Shown piece after piece: positions 24,404 to 35,262 of a stretch of DNA of 64,000 nt (position 1 is the first letter of the stretch; every line of letters starts with the position of its first letter). A model generated the notes under the pieces. It was not told the origin of the DNA. It saw nothing but the letters and a program-made list of their open reading frames with translations, and did not search any database. Source of the stretch: Halichoerus grypus (lineage: Eukaryota; Chordata; Mammalia; Carnivora; Phocidae); NCBI RefSeq assembly GCF_964656455.1, contig NC_135723.1:1054001-1118000 (forward strand). Reading direction: 5' to 3'. The position numbers and the translations under genes were made by a program.

Positions 24404-27273
24404 ACTCAATTTAATTTTTTTTAAGTGAGTAAACTATTTGCATGGCTCGGTTCCTTAGTGTTAGACTGAGACCAGGTGCATGGAGGGAGGGTGGCCCTGC
24501 CCGCACGGTCAGGCCTACGGGGCTGTCCCTTGGGCGCTCTCCATCCTGGCCATCGGGAGCTGATGCGCTGCCGGGAGGTGCCTTGTCGGGCCGGTCTGGG
24601 GCTGCAGAGACGGCCCCGCTGCAGGACAGACATCTGCTCCTGGGCAGTCCCTCCCGGCAGGCAGAGGCTCCGGGATAGCAGGACCCCCATCTTACCCAGG
24701 GGCCAGCACAGAAGGGCCAGATGAACAGAGCCGCGTGCGGATGCGTTAAGTGGAATGGGAGTCGAAGCGAATGGTGGTGTGTGCTCCCTCCCAGCGATCA
24801 CGATCGCTTACGTCATGGGTCCCTGCCCTCCGAGGCCCCCACGGCTGCCCCACAGCAGGGCTGGTGGGTCAGAGCTTGTCTGCGAGCCTGCAGACCACAC
24901 CTGGCAGGCTCAGCATGAGGCCTTCCCCCCTGGATCCTCCTGCCACCCCTCTGGGCCACCGGCCACTCTGTCCCCCAGCCTGGGGGGAGGGACAGTTTGG
25001 ACGCTGTGGGTGGAGGTCTCAGGAAGAGCTGTCCAGTCGTCGTAAAGGCTTGGGCTCAGCTCCAGCGCTGGTGTTCCGGAACCACCAGGAAGATTTTAAA
25101 TCAAAATGCACCAAACTCAGTGAAAACACCTCTTTTGGTCTCTCAAGCCAGCTAACGACAGCCAGGACATTTGAAATTAGAAGGACAAGATGAAGGGTTA
25201 GCTGCTTACTGCCCCAGTCTGCCGTGGGCTGTGTCCCTGGCCCGGCGCTGCGGGGCCGGTGAGGAGGGGCCGCGGCTTCGTGCTGGGGGACGGTCACCAA
25301 GGACACATCTGCTGCTGACAGGCTGTAATTAGGCTGTGGCCCCTGGACACTACCTGCTAAGTGGCTTTGCCCCCCCTGCCCTCACTTGGAGATTGGCCGC
25401 ACGGGGCAGCGATGGTCACACTCCAGCAGCTCACACGCACCCGCCTGTCCAGAGACAGGACACTCAAAGAAGGGCAAGATGCCGCCGGGAGCACCTCGGG
25501 ACACGCCAGGGGCACAGGGATGCCCTGTGGTGGTGCTGATGGGCACACATCTCCCTTGAGGTACCCAGCCTCGGGTATGGGTGCCCTTCCCGAAATCGTC
25601 TGCAAAAATAGCGCTGTCATCTCCGTGGGCTCCTCGGGGGGTAGGTCTGGAACCCCAGACTGATTGCTGGGAGGACGTCCTGGCAGCCAGGAGAGGGGTG
25701 AGGCTGGGCAGTGGCCCCTGGTGTCATCCCTGGGTCTGGGGACAGGGGAGGTTGGGAGAGGGGCTCTCTGTCCCTGGCCTGCTCTGACTGTTGGGGACAG
25801 GTTGCCCCCAGCATGACCTTCCCCTGGGACACCAGGAGAACCCCTTTCATAGACAGGGAGGCTGGTGTTCTAACGGTTAAGTGGCTGCCCGCCCCGGGGT
25901 CACTCGGAGGCTGAGTGGCCAGACCCGGACCTCCCTGAGGTCAGCTCGCAGTCCGTGGGGGGAGCCCGAGGGCTCTGCCTGGTGAAGGGTCCCGGGGCTG
26001 GGTGGGCGCCCGGTCCTCTGATGTGGGGTTGCGGCCCGGGCAAGTGTGGGCGTGCAGGAAGCGGGAGCTGAGAGTTCTCACTGTGAATTCTCAGGTTAAC
26101 GTGTCTCATTGGAGGAAACCCGCAGGAGGGAGGTCTTCTGTGACGGATGGAGAGCAGGATGGAACAGGAGCTGTGGGATGTGCTCTCAGAGTGGGGGCCG
26201 CGGGGCTCTGGGCGTGCAGGACATCTCGAGGCCTGGGGGGTGCTCCTCACCCAGGACGTGCTGGCGAGGCCGGCCCCTCGCAGATGCCCATGGGCCCACG
26301 CGACCCACGCGACCCATGCAACGTGGAAACGAGCCACGCTTCTCACTGCGTGTGTTTGTTCTGGGAAATGTCATAAATTTTCATGAAATTTGCTGCTTGC
26401 GTTAACGTATAGAGGATTTGCTATCACCTTTGAGTGTGTTAATGCGATTTGAAGAACGTCTTGAACGTCCAGGGGCAGGACCTGCTCATGGGAAGGAGTT
26501 TTGTGAGGCTGTCCGCTATTTTAGGGGCATAAAGGGGAGCTTTACGGAAGCGTCTGAGAAGTAAAACTTGAGTCATGGCCATAATCACAGCTGAGACTGA
26601 TGGGCTAGCGCACGACGGGCGCTAGGAAGTCCTTCCCCAGCGGGACGGCGAGGTGGGTGCGGATGCTCTCTTACTGTCGTATAAATGCCAGAGTGGACGT
26701 CCTGGGTGTCCCTGTGGGCGGCCAGGTCAGGGTGCAGACCCTGGCTGTCCCCTTGGGGCTCAGGCCCTGGCAGGTGACTCTCTGGTGACAGCCGCCCATG
26801 TGTCCCATGGACCTCAACCTCAGGGACACTCAGGTGCGTGCACCTGCCCGTCTGGAGCTGGTGTGTGCGGGGCTCTGATGTGAGCACAGGGTCCCTCACA
26901 CGGCTGTCCAAGACGGTGGTCAGGAGGGGCGCTGTGCTGGGCCCCCAGCAGAGAGAACGTCCCGGGAACGGCGCTGGCTCTGGACTTGGGGCAGCTTCCC
27001 AACCTTGGCTGGTCTGCGGGTTTGGCCAGGTGGGCTGAGGGATGGGCGGGGCAGACCTGAGTGCAGGCGTGGGGGTGCGTGGGTGCCCCAGTGACCCTGA
27101 TCACTGCCGTGGGGGCTCTTCCCCTCCTGAGGCTGCCCTGGCCTCGGAGGGGGTCCCTTGGGCGGGCTTGTGGTGCCGCCTGCTCCGTGGCCACCGGCTC
27201 CGTGGTGGTGAAGGTGCAGGTGCCCAGGCCCTGGGCGCGTCACTAACGTGCGATCTGTCCTCTCGTCCCCCAG

Positions 27274-27401
27274 GAGAATCATTGTCGCCGGATCAAGATC
27301 CTTGGGGACTGCTATTACTGCGTGTCTGGCCTCACCCAGCCCAAGACTGACCACGCCCACTGCTGCGTGGAGATGGGCCTGGACATGATCGACACCATCA
27401 C
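27274..27401 (+). CDS. ADCY1: ADCY1 coding exon C (second metal Asp of C1a), 128 nt
   Basis: Encodes 42 residues plus two bases: [20 protein letters not shown] then the [20 protein letters not shown] segment. The KILGDCYYC motif is invariant in membrane adenylyl cyclases and its Asp is the second catalytic metal ligand (Asp354 by the same numbering). Acceptor 'cgtcccccag', donor GTGAGT at 27,402. The trailing AC joins G of the next exon to give Thr. All key residues are present. Confidence 0.97.
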
Positions 27402-30400
27402 GTGAGTGTCCGCGGGGACGGGTCCTCCTCGCACCCCCTCTGGGCCCCGCAGGCCTCAGGGGCCACATGTCCCCAGGCTGTGGAGAGCCAGGCTGCATGG
27501 CGAGGCTCGGGTCGGGGATGCATTAATGGCGCAGGAAGAAATCAGCTTCATGGCTCAGCCAGACAAGACATCCAGGGAGTCAGCTGGGGAGGGGGTTGGC
27601 TCAGATCCAGCCGAATTCCACTGAAGGAACGCACGTGCTTGTCTTCACGGGCGTAGGTGTCCAGGGGCTCCCTGCCGGAGGAGCTCAGAGGGAGCAGGCG
27701 TGCCTTCCGGGGACACCGTGGGCCGGCCGCACTTCTGAGCCAGCCTCGTCGTGTCCCGTCAGAGAGCGGGATGAAGAATCAGGGACCCTCCGTCGGGGCA
27801 GGGAAGGTGTGGGCTGGGAGGTTGAGCTGCCCACATCTCAGCAGCGTGGAGGGGTGGGTGCAGTCCAGCAGGACGGGGCTAGCAGGGACGGGTGTAGACG
27901 TCCACACCCGGAGCCGAGAAGTAGTGGCACCAAAGTTGTATGAGGAACACGGGAGAACAGAGAGGGAGAGAAAGGCAAACGAGGAGGCTCAGCGGGGGAC
28001 TGACCCTGCAGACCGGGTGTGGAGGCGTCCAGGAGCGTGCTCAGCCTGACACCCGCTTCCCGGGGACAGTGAGCGTGGGGCTTCGCCCGGGGTGGGTCCC
28101 AGTGCGGGTGGCGGTGGATCTGTTCTATGAGGAACACGGAAGCACAGAGAGAGAGAGAGAGACCCAGCCCTGGGTCGGGGGCGGAAGAGGCCCGGTGACT
28201 CCAGCGGGGGGTCCTCTGAGTGGATGGGGGATCCAGAGCAGGGGGGCGGTTGGGGCCAGTGCATGCGGACCCGTGTGTGGTTCTGGGGTGCTCAGGATCG
28301 GGGGGTGGTGCTGCGCCGGCCGCACACCCAGTAGGGCTGCTCACTGTGCAGACCTGATGGTCCCCCGACGTGTGTGCTCAGGACGGGCTTGTGAGGGGCT
28401 GGGCGTTTGCTGCCGCTGGACGGAGGGAAGGAATCTCCTCACGGGCAGGCGCGTGCAGGCCCCGGCCGCCTGGGTTCTGACCTCTCCTGAGGCTGGAGGG
28501 ATGGAGGACGTGTTCCCGGTCCGGCGGGTGGGGAAGGATCTCGTGTTGCACTTGGTGGGAAGTGTGTCCCTGTGGGAATAACAGGCGGGAGGGTTTACAG
28601 GCTCCGTGTTAAAGACAACACAAGGGAGCCGATGTGGAAGCGAAGGCCCGGGGCTCCCCCCCCCATGGCAGGTGCAGCTCGCGGGGCTGGGGGCTCTCCC
28701 AGCGGGTCCCCAGCTGCTGGAGCATCCATTCCCCCACTCCGCAGGGAAGGGGCCGCTCAGCACGGGGTGCAGGAGGTTTCTCTGCTCCCAAGCGTCAGGA
28801 TTCTGTGCGTTTCCAGTAGCGCGAGATCCTCGTCTGTCTCAGGCCTTAGCGAATCGCGCATCGGACCGGCAAGCGTGCGGGGCGAGGTCTGGGTGTTTTG
28901 TTTTTCGGTATTGGATCAGGGGAAGTAAACGGCATGTGCTCTGCCCTCTGGGACCCAGCCTTGAGCTGGCGAGGCCGCCGTGGTTGTCCGCTGACCCCGC
29001 CGCAGCCAGCCCGAGCAGGGATGGCCCAGGGAGGGGGGCCGTCTCCCACGGCTCCGCAGGCCCCCCTCCCGTCTCTGTTCTCGGCAAACGTGTCTCGGTG
29101 AGACCGCCCCTGATGCGCGGCTTACTGAGACGTGAGTGTCCAGGTGACCGTGTATCTACTGCCACCAGGATCCAGATGTTTGAGGCAGAACCTTCCGGAA
29201 GAGGTGAGGGTGTGCGGGCTACAGGATTTGGTCCCCGTGACCTTTGCCCCTTCCTGGCTGCGGAGGTGGAGATGCTGTAAAATGGGCAGAAACACCGTTT
29301 GCAGCTCTTCTTGTTCACGTCTCCCTGTGTTCCTTTCCTTTTGCAAATATCAAAAAAAAAAAAAAAATCCAAAATTTTAACCCTGTTTTGTTTGCTTCGG
29401 TGCTTCTCACTAGAGGTTGGCAAATGACTGAGAAAAGTTAAAATTGAGAGAAAAGATGTTCAATATGTGTAAAACTCAGTAGGTGTCGAAGACACGTCCA
29501 CAGACTCCTGAGTAGCCTTTGCTGTAAACCCGTGACACGCGGACTTCCGGACGCGCACCAGGGACCTTGGACCTGACGTGAAACGCTCTGGTCCTGGGGG
29601 CCGGGCCCTCGGTGGACGCAGAGGTGGTGCTGGGCTCCCGATGGGTCCAGGACGGCTTTGCATGGGGGCGAGGCGGTGTGGCGGCGGGATCCCGTGGGAC
29701 CGCTGGGCAGTCTGCTCATGGAAGCCGGGGCAGGGCAGGCAGGGCCGAGCGGGACGCTGTCCTCCCGGGCGGGGGTGCTCCAGCCAGGTGACGGGACCCC
29801 AGCAGCCGCGTGGAGTGGGGTCCACGGCCACGAGGACTGCTCGGGCCGTCCTGCAGTCGGGGTCCTCACGGACCCTCTCCCGGTGTTTCTGCCCCTGTGT
29901 CTTCCAGAAGAGGGGTTAGTGGGACGTGGGCTGTGGCCTTGAGCCTGGGGACGCCAGGGTAGCTGGGCGGCTGTCAGAGCCCATTGGCGCTCATTCAGCT
30001 CCGCCCTGGATTGCACACGGGAAACGGAGACCCGGAGAGGGCAGAGGTTGGCCTGGTCACCTTGCTGGGCTGATGGGACATCCCTAGAAATCAGGGGCCG
30101 CCCTGCTCATGTGTGCTCCCCACGCGGAGTGGCCGCCTTTGCCCATCTGAGGTTCTGAGAGCCAAAGCCTCTGGACGCTCTCCTCAGCAGCCCCTGTGTG
30201 TGTGTCCTGGGCATACATTCTGGACAGAAGACCCCAAGCTCTTTATTTCGTCCTTAAAGCCCCTTGTTTTCTTTCAGGATTTCTAACTCAGATGTTTTAA
30301 GGGACCCAGACACCCCCGAGTCTCTGGTCATTTGGGCCAGACTGCCCGGTGGTCAGGGCATGGCCGGAAGCGGTCTCTGACAGACCCTGTTGTACCGGCA

Positions 30401-31695
30401 CCAGTGATGGATCCTCAGGGATGGGGGTGAGGATCTGGGAGGGCTTCCCGGAGGCTGCATCTCAGCTGGGCCACATCATATTAGGAACAAGGCGGGTGCA
30501 CACGAATCAACCCCAGGTTCTGAAGTAGGAGGGAGGTTTATCATTGAGCTCATGGGTGGCCTGCTATCCTGGGTGGGGTGGGGGGTCTGCACGTGGCTGG
30601 GCCGCAGGGCACCTTATGCTGGGAGGGGACGGAGGGTGGGTTGTCCGGTGGGCCGGCCCCGGGGTGGCAGCCTGGCGACCCTGTGTGTCCGATGTTTCCT
30701 GGTCTCCCTTCTCCCTCGTGACAGACCTTCTAACCACGGGGCCTCGTGTCCTGGGCCACGGCTCAGCCTCCTGGCCCTTTGTGGTTGGGCTTTGCCGCGG
30801 GCGGGGGAGCCGCATTGGACACATCTGCTGTGGGGGCCACCTGTGGACAGGCGGGGTCACATGGCTCAGCGCTCCCTCCCACGGAGCCTCGTTGCACTCC
30901 TGTCCCTTGGAGCCCACGGGTAGCCCGCTGTCGCTTCCGCAATGCCCTGCTTTAGCATTTTCTGTGATAATATAACTTCTGCCCGTTGGGGAAGAGCGGA
31001 ACACACAGGAGATGGCATCGGAGGGCCTCAGCACGGCCGCTGCGTGTCCCCTTTGGTCTGACGTGGTGTGCTGTGTACCTCTGACCGTGGCAGTGAGGCC
31101 TAGAGTTGGGGAAACCATGCGTGGCACCCTGTGGGTGCCCCCACATGATCGCTCGCACGGAGCTCCCTGCAGCAGGCGGCGTCCCCTGGGTGCTGCCGGG
31201 ACTCACGCTGGCCCACGTTCCCCAGCCATGGGCGGCCTGCCCACCTGGACCCGCCGCCTGATTTCGGCATCCACACGCTTGTCATCCCGTAAAGTTTACT
31301 CGAGGGTCATGTCTGGAGCTCGGGGTCAAACCCTGGCTGTTCCCAGGATGCCCCTGGCAGGTCGTCACGCTGGCCTCTGGCCAGCAAGCAGGCATGAGCC
31401 CCCAACCGGGTCAGCGGGACACAGAGGGGATCGGAGGTCCAGGCTGATGTCCCCCTGGGGGCTGCCCTAGGTGGGGAGGGGCAAGGGGCGGCGTGGACAC
31501 AGCGTGAGATGCCCAGCGGCCAGGGAGCTGGGGGGCCTGGCCCAGAGCAGCCCTGCCCACCTGGAGCCATGCTCGGGGATCGGGCTGACTAGGTCAGGAG
31601 AGCCCCATGCTCCTGCCTGTGCAGACTCCCCTGCGTGCGCAAGCTCACGGGTATGGGCAAGGGCCCAGCCCCATGCCATGACGTGTCTGTTGCAG
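27402..31695 (+). other. ADCY1: ADCY1 intron between exons C and D
   Basis: GT-AG intron (GTGAGT ... 'gtgtctgttgcag'), GC-rich throughout. The only local structure I see is a partly repeated 'tatgaggaacacgg' segment (27,939 and 28,126) followed by 'acagagag', too weak to name. A MIR-like core ('acggagacccggagagggca') lies near 30,024. No gene seen. Confidence 0.88.
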
Positions 31696-31854
31696 GTCAG
31701 TGGCGGAGGCCACGGAGGTGGATCTGAACATGCGTGTGGGGCTGCACACTGGCCGGGTCCTCTGCGGGGTCCTCGGCCTGCGCAAGTGGCAGTATGACGT
31801 GTGGTCCAACGACGTGACCCTCGCCAACGTCATGGAGGCTGCCGGCCTGCCCGG
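31696..31854 (+). CDS. ADCY1: ADCY1 coding exon D (C1a core), 159 nt
   Basis: Completes a split Thr codon, then encodes 52 residues: [20 protein letters not shown], then [20 protein letters not shown] and [12 protein letters not shown]. The MRVGLHTG and [10 protein letters not shown] motifs are hallmarks of the C1a fold and of the C1/C2 interface where the pseudo-symmetric active site forms. Acceptor 'gtgtctgttgcag', donor GTGAGT at 31,855. The last GG joins the G of exon E (Gly). No defect seen. Confidence 0.97.
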
Positions 31855-32524
31855 GTGAGTCAGGGCGAGGCAGTGCGCTGTGGGGTCGAGAGGACGGTGT
31901 GGGAGGGGCCTGCGCCACTTCCCCAAACTAATGTGCTGGGAGCATGGGCCAGGCGGCTGCAAAGCAGAGGACACCGGGTCCTGAGCAAACTCCACCTGCC
32001 CTGGGGGTCCTAGGGGAGCCACGGTGGGAGCCATGGCAGGAGCCACCTGCATGTCCCCCAGCTCCAGACCTGCATCCCCTTCCCCTGCCGTCTGGGACCG
32101 TCACACGCATAGCTGGGCCTTCGGTCCTGCAGGACTGAGAGGCAACGGATGCTGGGCATCCCCACCCCGTCTGTGTCCGGGGAAGGGGCTTGTGGGGCTG
32201 ACCGTGTCCGGGCCGGCCAGGCCACGCTTCGGCTGGGACCCGTGGTGGTATCCACTCCCACCTTGTGCTTGCACCGGAGACCCCTCTGCTGTCCCAGAGC
32301 CTGGAATGCTCCCCTCTGTTCCTGCTGACGCTCGGCCCGTCCCCGGTTCCGAGCCCTCCCCAGCAGCTCCCCCCTCGCTGGGCTCCCTCCCCCTCTTCTT
32401 CCCAGGTGACCGGTGCTGCCCAGTGACACGGGGAACCTGAGTGCCCCTCCTGGACCTGCCCGTGGGGAGGGCCGCCTGTGCCGCCTCGGCAGGCCCTGGG
32501 CACCGTGCTGCTGCTGTCTTGCAG
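31855..32524 (+). other. ADCY1: ADCY1 intron between exons D and E
   Basis: 670-bp GT-AG intron (GTGAGT ... 'gctgctgtcttgcag'). GC-rich with no recognisable repeat or RNA gene. Confidence 0.93.
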
Positions 32525-32666
32525 GAAGGTCCACATCACGAAGACAACCCTGGCGTGCTTGAACGGTGACTACGAGGTGGAGCCGGGGCACGGGCACGAG
32601 AGGAACAGTTTTCTGAAAGCTCACAACATCGAGACCTTCTTCATCGTGCCGTCACATCGGCGGAAG
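32525..32666 (+). CDS. ADCY1: ADCY1 coding exon E (end of C1a), 142 nt
   Basis: After one base completing Gly, 47 residues: [20 protein letters not shown], then [20 protein letters not shown] and VPSHRRK. This is the last strand region of C1a (VHIT motif, NIETFFI) where the catalytic domain passes to the regulatory C1b. Acceptor 'gctgctgtcttgcag'; donor GTGGGC at 32,667; phase 0. The downstream intron holds the 20-bp minisatellite that is full of better donor-like sites than this one. Confidence 0.96.
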
Positions 32667-34830
32667 GTGGGCTCCGGGACTGGGACGGGGTTCCCGCTCA
32701 CCTGGGCTTGGGCCAGGCCAGTCGGAGCCCGGGGTCCTCTCAGGGGCTGGACTGTCCTGCATCCTCTCTCCCCCCCACCTCCCTGGGCCTCCCCCCCTTG
32801 CAAAACAGGCCAGGGATGGGGGAGCACTGAGCAAAGGGGTGCTGTGCACACAGGGGGCCTGTGACCATCGTGTGGGGCACTCAAAGTCACTGTGCTTAAG
32901 GAAACTGAGCTGGACATGATCAAGGGGGGCCTAGTCTTTTCAGGGTTCAGGTGAGGGATGGAGGGCATGGGGAAGGGCTTGGGGCACACGTGAGGGGTAC
33001 AGGGCATAGGTGAGGGATGCAGGGCACAGGTGAGGGGTGTAGGACACAGATGAGGGGTACAGGGCACAGGTGAGGGGCTCGGGGCACAAATGAGGGGTAC
33101 AGGGCACAGGTGAGGGATACGGGGCATAGGTAAGGGATGCAGGGTACAGGTGAGGGGCTCAGAGCTTAAGTGAGGGGTATAGGACACAGGTGAGGGGCTC
33201 AGGACACAGGTTAGGGGCTCAGGGCACAGGTGGGGGGTGCAGGGCACAGGTGAGGGGCTCAGGGCACAGGTGAGGGACTCAGGGCACAGGTGAGGGGTTC
33301 AGGGCACAGATGAGGGGTACAGGGCACAGGTGAGGGGCTTGGGGCACAAATGAGGGGTACAGGGCACAGGTGAGGGATACGGGGCATAGGTGAGGGATGC
33401 AGGGTACAGGTGAGGGGCTCAGAGCTTAAGTGAGGGGTATAGGACACAGGTGAGGGGCTCAGGACACAGGTTAGGGGCTCAGGGCACAGGTGGGGGGTGC
33501 AGGGCACAGTTGAGGGGCTCAGGGTACAGATGAGGGGCTCAGGGCACAGGTGAGGGGTTCAGGGCACAGGTGAGGGGTACAGGGCACAGGTGAGAGACTC
33601 AGGGCACAAGTGAGGGGCGCAGGGCACAGGTGAGGGGCTCAGGGCACAGGTGAGGGACTCAGGGCACAGGTGAGGGGTACAGGGCACAGGTGAGGGGTGC
33701 AGGGCACAGGTGAGGGACTCAGGGCACAGGTGAGGGGTACAGGGCACAGGTGAGAGGTGCAGGGCACAGGTGAGGGGCTCAGGGCACAGGTGAGGGACCC
33801 AGGGCACAGGTGAGGGGTACAGGGCACAGGTGAGGGGTGCAGGGCACAGGTGAGGGACTCAGGGCACAGGTGAGGGGTTCAGGGCACAGGTGAGGGGTGC
33901 AGGGCACAGGTGAGGGGTTTAGGGCACAGGTGAGGGGCACAGGTGAGGGTCTCAGGGCACAGGTGAGGGGTACAGGGCACAGGTGAGGGGTGCAGGGCAC
34001 AGGTGAGGGGCTCAGGGCACAGGTGAGGGGTGCTGGGCACAGGTGAGGGACTCAGGGCACAGGTGAGGGGGTCAGGGTACAGGTGAGGGGTACAGGGCAC
34101 AGGTGAGGGGTGCAGGGCACAGGTGAGGGGTATAGGGCACAGGTGAGGGGTGCAGGGCACAGGTGAGGGGTGCAGGGCACAGGTGAGGGGCTCAGTGCAC
34201 AGGTGGCCCCAGTACTCCTTCAGGACATAAGCAGGTGGGGTATGAGGGAGAGCTTCAAGCTTCTCTGTCCTGTGTGTCCGTGGATCGGGGCTGTGCAGTC
34301 CCTTGTGACCTGGGGACCGTGGCTGCTGGGGGCTCCAGGGCAGGACAGGCTGGGCTCAGTGAGCTCACTCCTGAAGAACGGGAGAGAGGGTGTGGCAGGT
34401 GTCAGTGGGCTTGGAGGAGGGCCGGGTGAGGGGTTGGCGCTGGACCCCAGGACAGCAGGGCCCACCCATGTGGGAGTGGAGGGTGGGGTAAGACGGGCAG
34501 GGACCCCAGGGGTTGGTGGGTGGTGGTCCTCAGCCAGCTGCTGGCCCAGACAGTAACGTCCAGGCTCCAGGGTCCCTAACTGGCCTGGCCCCAAATCTTC
34601 CCATGGCTCCTCCCCAGGACTGGGGCCTTGCTCTGGTTTTCAGAGGCCCCAGGGTAGCTGCGAGCTGTGTGCTGTGGGCCCGGCTTGCTGGTTCCATCCA
34701 CGTCTGTTTGGCCTTGAGCACACGGTCCCCATGACCTCCCTGTCCCCGTCAGGTGCCCGCTCCCAGCTCGGGGGCGCGGGGGGCAGCATGGGTCTGCTGA
34801 CGGGTATCTCCGTGCCGGCTGCCGGCACAG
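32667..34830 (+). other. ADCY1: ADCY1 intron between exons E and F
   Basis: GT-AG intron (GTGGGC ... 'gctgccggcacag'), 2.16 kb, of which about 1.26 kb is the 20-bp minisatellite. The flanks (32,667-32,943 and 34,207-34,830) show nothing further. Confidence 0.93.
32944..34206 (+). repeat. 20-bp G-rich minisatellite, about 60 copies
   Basis: Consensus unit agggcacaggtgaggggtgc with variable last bases (gctc, gtac, gtgc, actc). The 20-bp phase is kept almost throughout, with short deletions near 33,938. The left part (about 33,040-33,510) has a higher-order pattern: a 13-unit block of variants recurs 260 bp later (for example ggggcacaaatgaggggtac at 33,081 and 33,341; agagcttaagtgaggggtat at 33,161 and 33,421). 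The right part is more homogeneous, suggesting recent local expansion. Almost every unit contains CAGGTGAGG, which resembles a strong splice donor. Confidence 0.97.
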
Positions 34831-34986
34831 ATATTTCCAGGGCTGATCCTGTCCGACATAAAGCCTGCCAAGAGGATGAAGTTCAAGACCGTGTGTTACC
34901 TGCTGGTTCAGCTCATGCACTGTCGGAAGATGTTCAAGGCGGAGATCCCCTTCTCCAACGTCATGACCTGTGAGGATGATGACAAG
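34831..34986 (+). CDS. ADCY1: ADCY1 coding exon F (C1b, calmodulin-binding segment), 156 nt
   Basis: Encodes 52 residues: IFPGLILSDIKPAKRMKFKT, then VCYLLVQLMHCRKMFKAEIP and FSNVMTCEDDDK. The basic-amphipathic stretch KPAKRMKFKTVCYLLVQLMH is the known calmodulin-binding site of type 1 adenylyl cyclase (about residues 495-522), which lets Ca2+/calmodulin switch the enzyme on. This is the exon that separates ADCY1 from the other nine membrane isoforms. Acceptor 'gctgccggcacag', donor GTAGGA at 34,987, both in phase 0. A second AG (tttccag, 34,834-34,840) lies just inside the exon but would shift the frame. An antisense SINE begins about 50 bp after the donor. Confidence 0.97.
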
Positions 34987-35022
34987 GTAGGAGGGCCGCC
35001 TCCCCGCCCCGGGAAGCCTGGT

Positions 35023-35262
35023 CCTGCATGCTTTCTTTCTTTCTTTCTTTTTTTTTTTAAAGATTTTATTTATTTATTTGAGAGAGAGAATGAGACAGAG
35101 AGAGAGAACATGAGAGGGGGGAGGATCAGAGGGAGAAGCAGACTCCCTGCTGAGCAGGGAGTCCGATGCAGGACTGGATCCCGAGACTCCAGGATCATGA
35201 TCTGAGCCGAAGGCAGTCGCTTAACCAACTGAGCCACCCAGGCGCCCCCCTGCATGCTTTCT
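35023..35262 (-). mobile_element. CAN-SINE, - strand, with perfect 14-bp TSD, next to the calmodulin exon
   Basis: Body about 35,037-35,248: 'ttttttttttaaagatttta', (TTTA)n, 'gagagagaatgagacagaga', 'gcagactccctgctgagcag', 'caggatcatgatctgagccg', ending 'ccacccaggcgcccc'. The duplication cctgcatgctttct flanks it at 35,023-35,036 and 35,249-35,262. The insertion point is 36 bp after the donor of the calmodulin-binding exon. Confidence 0.95.

Larger units (their letters stand above)
17665..27273 (+). other. ADCY1: ADCY1 intron between exons B and C (9.6 kb)
   Basis: GT-AG intron (GTAAGC ... 'tcgtcccccag'). Contains the 58-bp tandem array at its start, an antisense L1 block with two SINEs (19.7-21.3 kb) and a SINE at 24.2 kb. 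18,100-19,740, 21,350-24,240 and 24,410-27,270 are GC-rich and CpG-containing with no gene, RNA or repeat I can name. No additional in-frame cyclase exon was found. Confidence 0.9.

Noticed and set aside
27900..28170. Possible duplicated element with 'tatgaggaacacgg' at 27,939 and 28,126
   Set aside because: Similarity covers only about 30 bp and is partly low-complexity (gagagaga); not enough to name a repeat family.
32621..34160. - strand open frames with CTPHLCPEPLTCALSP-type repeats
   Set aside because: Translation of the 20-bp minisatellite; no start context, no domain, no splice pattern.
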